Origin: Rhodospirillales bacterium
Lineage (GTDB): Bacteria; Pseudomonadota; Alphaproteobacteria; Rhodospirillales; Defluviicoccaceae
DNA length: 38,453 nt
Assembly (NCBI GenBank): GCA_007694935.1
Contig: REES01000080.1
Span: forward strand, 1 to 38,453
Reading direction: 5' to 3'
Shown: positions 37,139 to 38,453 of the stretch, piece by piece
How the letters are laid out: every line of letters starts with the position of its first letter
How positions within the stretch are numbered: position 1 is the first letter of the stretch
The notes under the pieces: generated by a model
Told to the model about the DNA's origin: nothing
Database searches by the model: none
What the model saw: only the letters and a program-made list of their open reading frames with translations
Position numbers and translations under genes: made by a program

Positions 37139-37618
37139 TCACGCGCCCGGGCTTGGGGAGAGTTCCCTGGTCGGGCGGTGATCGCTGTGGATGCCGAGCA
37201 GGGGGGTGAGCGTGTCCGGCTTGGCGATCAGGTCGGCCAGGGTGTAGCGGTTGAGCGCTGCGAAGAACGCCTCGGTGGCTTCGTGCAGGGCGACCCGCAG
37301 CTGGCAGGCGGTGATCAAGGGGCAGGTGTTGGTCGCCGGCTCAAAGCATTCAACCAATGCCAGGCTGCCTTCCGTCTGCCGGATCACGTCACCGATGCGG
37401 ATGGCACCGGGATCGAGCGCGAGACGATACCCGCCGCGGCGGCCTCGCTCGGTGGTCAGGTAGCCGAGGCGTCCCAGTTCCGCCGCCGCCTTCTTGAGGT
37501 GCTCGCCCGAGATGCCATAGGCCCTGGCCATGTTCGCGACCGTGCTCACCTGCCCCTGCCGCAGCGCGCTGTACATCAGCAACCGTATGGCGAAGTTCGA
37601 GAACTGCGACAGCCGCAC
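37139..37618 (-). CDS. Rrf2 family iron-sulfur regulator, NsrR-like
   Basis: A 159-aa winged-helix regulator of the Rrf2 family. The DNA-binding part (about residues 1-75) includes ARAYGISGEHLKKAAAELGRLGYLTTERGRRGGYRLA. Three cysteines with spacing C-x7-C-x5-C (VECFEPATNTCPLITACQLR) fit a [4Fe-4S] cluster as in NsrR (nitric-oxide sensing) or RirA (iron sensing). Overall wording (LALVECFEPATNTCP, YTLADLIA) is closer to NsrR, but residue 8 is Asn, as in RirA, not the Asp ligand of characterised NsrR. The start is GTG with AGGAG upstream. An NsrR-like dyad lies 23-45 bp upstream, suggesting autoregulation and control of the divergent gene. Confidence 0.88.
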   Translation of the reverse strand: MRLSQFSNFAIRLLMYSALRQGQVSTVANMARAYGISGEHLKKAAAELGRLGYLTTERGRRGGYRLALDPGAIRIGDVIRQTEGSLALVECFEPATNTCPLITACQLRVALHEATEAFFAALNRYTLADLIAKPDTLTPLLGIHSDHRPTRELSPSPGA

Positions 37619-37640
37619 GGCTCAGACTCCTGTTGCGAAA

Positions 37641-37663
37641 AACAGGTATTTCATATACCATTT
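37641..37663. promoter_or_regulatory. NsrR-like 11-1-11 operator dyad
   Basis: Two 11-base half-sites (AACAGGTATTT and, read in reverse, AAATGGTATAT) face each other around a single central C at 37652. The 15-bp core has perfect GGTAT/ATACC arms. The central GTATTTCATATAC fits the known NsrR core pattern GYATTTnAAATRC (recalled) at 12 of 13 positions. It lies directly upstream of the NsrR-like gene and could cover its promoter. Binding is inferred, not shown. Confidence 0.6.
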
Positions 37664-37710
37664 TTTGTGTCGGGGCCATACCGGACCCGGTCCCGACCTT
37701 CTCTCCCCAG

Positions 37711-37744
37711 CCGGACACGGCAGTGCCCCCGCTGCCGTGTCCGG
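37711..37744. repeat. 13-bp-stem perfect inverted repeat in the nsrR divergent region
   Basis: CCGGACACGGCAG and CTGCCGTGTCCGG pair perfectly around an 8-base loop, the longest perfect stem I found in the window. Its right end overlaps by two bases a second palindrome, GGTCAC-GG-GTGACC (37743-37756). It lies about 160 bp before the 37902 gene. It could be a leader structure, a transcription stop on either strand, or an extended operator; there is no U-tract. Confidence 0.65.
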
Positions 37745-37901
37745 TCACGGGTGACCGCAGCCGAGCACGACGCTCCGAGGACCGGTGCGAGGAACCCGGG
37801 GGCAAGCTTGGCCGTTGACCTGTCACTGGCCGTCCATGCCGACGGTCGGCCAGCGCGACGCAAAGCGGACGAGACACAAAGCGGGAGAAAAGGGCAAGGC
37901 G

Positions 37902-38288
37902 ATGGAACTGGAAGCTTGGAGAACCGCACTGGTGCGGGAGATCGAGCGGGCCGCGGAATGGCGGGCGGAGAAGGCGGTGGCCGACCCCGAGGATACCCGC
38001 CTCGCCGACAGCCAGCAGGCCCTGTTCAATCTGGCCGAACAGGTGAAGGCACTGCCGCCGGACCATGCCGAACTGAGCGCGCTTCACAAGGAAGAGACGG
38101 AACTCGGTGAGCTTCAGCGGGCCACGGCGGGCGAACCGGAAGCGCGCTACCACGATGCCAAGGAAGACTTGCTGGGCGCCTATGGCATCGACCATCCGCC
38201 GTTCGATACGGTCGAGGGGTTTCTCAAGGTTCTGCGCAATCGGGTGGACGAGACGATCAGCGAATACCGGCTGCGCGCCTGCGCCTGA
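37902..38288 (+). CDS. Conserved-looking hypothetical protein, 128 aa
   Basis: I do not recognise this protein. It is soluble, mostly helical and rich in Glu and Ala. It shows a long first helix (WRTALVREIERAAEWRAEKAVADPEDTRLADSQQ), a proline break (ALPPDHAEL), a charged middle and a compact end (YGIDHPPFDTVEGFLKVLRNRVDETISEYR). It has one cysteine near the C-terminus and no signal peptide or membrane segment. The ATG is preceded by AAGGGCAAGG. The frame is open upstream, but that part lies within the divergent regulatory region. Codon use fits its neighbours. Its place between an NsrR-like regulator and a NifX-like gene suggests a redox or nitrogen-linked role, which is inference only. Confidence 0.75.
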   Translation: MELEAWRTALVREIERAAEWRAEKAVADPEDTRLADSQQALFNLAEQVKALPPDHAELSALHKEETELGELQRATAGEPEARYHDAKEDLLGAYGIDHPPFDTVEGFLKVLRNRVDETISEYRLRACA

Positions 38289-38386
38289 GCCGATCCCAAG
38301 GTAAACCGTGCCGTTCCCGGCCGGCGCTCGGCCATGCTCGAGGTCAGGGAGGGGGCGCCGGGACCGGCTTCCTCCCGACCGCGGCA

Positions 38387-38396
38387 GGAGGCCTCC
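38387..38396 (+). promoter_or_regulatory. Shine-Dalgarno inside a GGAGGCCTCC palindrome
   Basis: The ribosome site GGAGG of the last gene forms the left half of a 10-bp palindrome. It can also pair with CCTCC at 38371-38375 across an 11-base loop. Either pairing would hide the ribosome site. Whether this regulates translation is unknown. Confidence 0.35.
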
Positions 38397-38400
38397 GGCC

Positions 38401-38453
38401 ATGAAATTCGCCGTCGCCAGCCAGAATTTTCGCACCGTCACGGCCCATGCCGG
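38401..38453 (+). CDS. NifX/NifB-like FeMo-cofactor-binding family protein, N-terminal fragment
   Basis: Only the first 17 codons are inside the window: MKFAVASQNFRTVTAHA. This opening is typical of small proteins of the dinitrogenase iron-molybdenum cofactor-binding family (NifX, VnfX and the NifB C-terminal domain), which commonly start M-K-I-A-V-A-S-Q-N-F-R-T-V-T-G-H-A. GGAGG lies 9 bp before the ATG. It is cut off by the window edge, so true NifX and a general family member cannot be told apart. Confidence 0.6.
   Translation, partial: MKFAVASQNFRTVTAHA

Noticed and set aside
38319-38333. GGCCG/CGGCC hairpin after the 128-aa gene as a terminator
   Set aside because: The stem is five base pairs in very GC-rich DNA with no U-tract, and the next gene follows on the same strand.

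Overview
The window is high-GC chromosomal DNA with an alphaproteobacterial core-gene layout, most like Rhodospirillales. The evidence is the order nuoL-nuoM-nuoN-birA-coaX, then DUF1467-proS-lolC-lolD-dnaE, followed by the classic rpsB-tsf-pyrH-frr-uppS-cdsA-dxr-rseP-bamA-skp-lpxD-fabZ-lpxA-lpxI-lpxB cluster. The ProRS is the short alphaproteobacterial form, LpxI is used rather than LpxH, and a stand-alone biotin ligase lacks the HTH domain. The glycogen-handling genes and a possible nitrogenase-cofactor-type gene at the right edge would fit a glycogen-storing, Defluviicoccus-like lineage, but that is a guess from context, not a sequence match.

Layout: (1) 1-4071, the 3' end of the complex I operon (partial nuoL, nuoM, nuoN). 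(2) 4077-6077, birA, coaX and a DUF1467 membrane protein. The RNase J and methylmalonyl-CoA epimerase genes usually found between coaX and DUF1467 in relatives are absent. (3) 6096-7430, citrate synthase gltA on the minus strand, followed by a 712-bp gene-free divergent region (7431-8142) holding several dyads and a four-copy 13-bp tandem repeat just before proS. (4) 8143-14947, proS, lolC/E, lolD and dnaE. (5) 15209-29738, a 15-gene plus-strand block covering translation (rpsB, tsf, frr), UMP kinase, isoprenoid and phospholipid precursors (uppS, cdsA, dxr), envelope proteolysis and outer-membrane assembly (rseP, bamA, skp) and lipid A synthesis (lpxD, fabZ, lpxA, lpxI, lpxB). (6) 29784-36422 on the minus strand, a glycogen module transcribed glgB-glgX-malQ, preceded by a small DUF2934 protein gene. 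(7) 37139-38453, an Rrf2/NsrR-type regulator, a divergent region with an NsrR-like dyad and a 13-bp-stem hairpin, an unrecognised 128-aa gene, and the first 17 codons of a NifX/NifB-like FeMo-cofactor-binding-family gene.

The genes form three functional groups: respiration and central carbon (complex I, citrate synthase), envelope biogenesis (LPS precursors, BAM and Lol transport, undecaprenyl-PP and CDP-diacylglycerol), and glycogen branching, debranching and glucan transfer. No mobile element, CRISPR array, rRNA or tRNA was seen. Most of the window is conserved housekeeping DNA. The least ordinary parts are the gltA/proS intergenic region, the rpsB leader, the DUF2934/GlgB tail pair and the nsrR divergent region. 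I found no convincing wholly new system.
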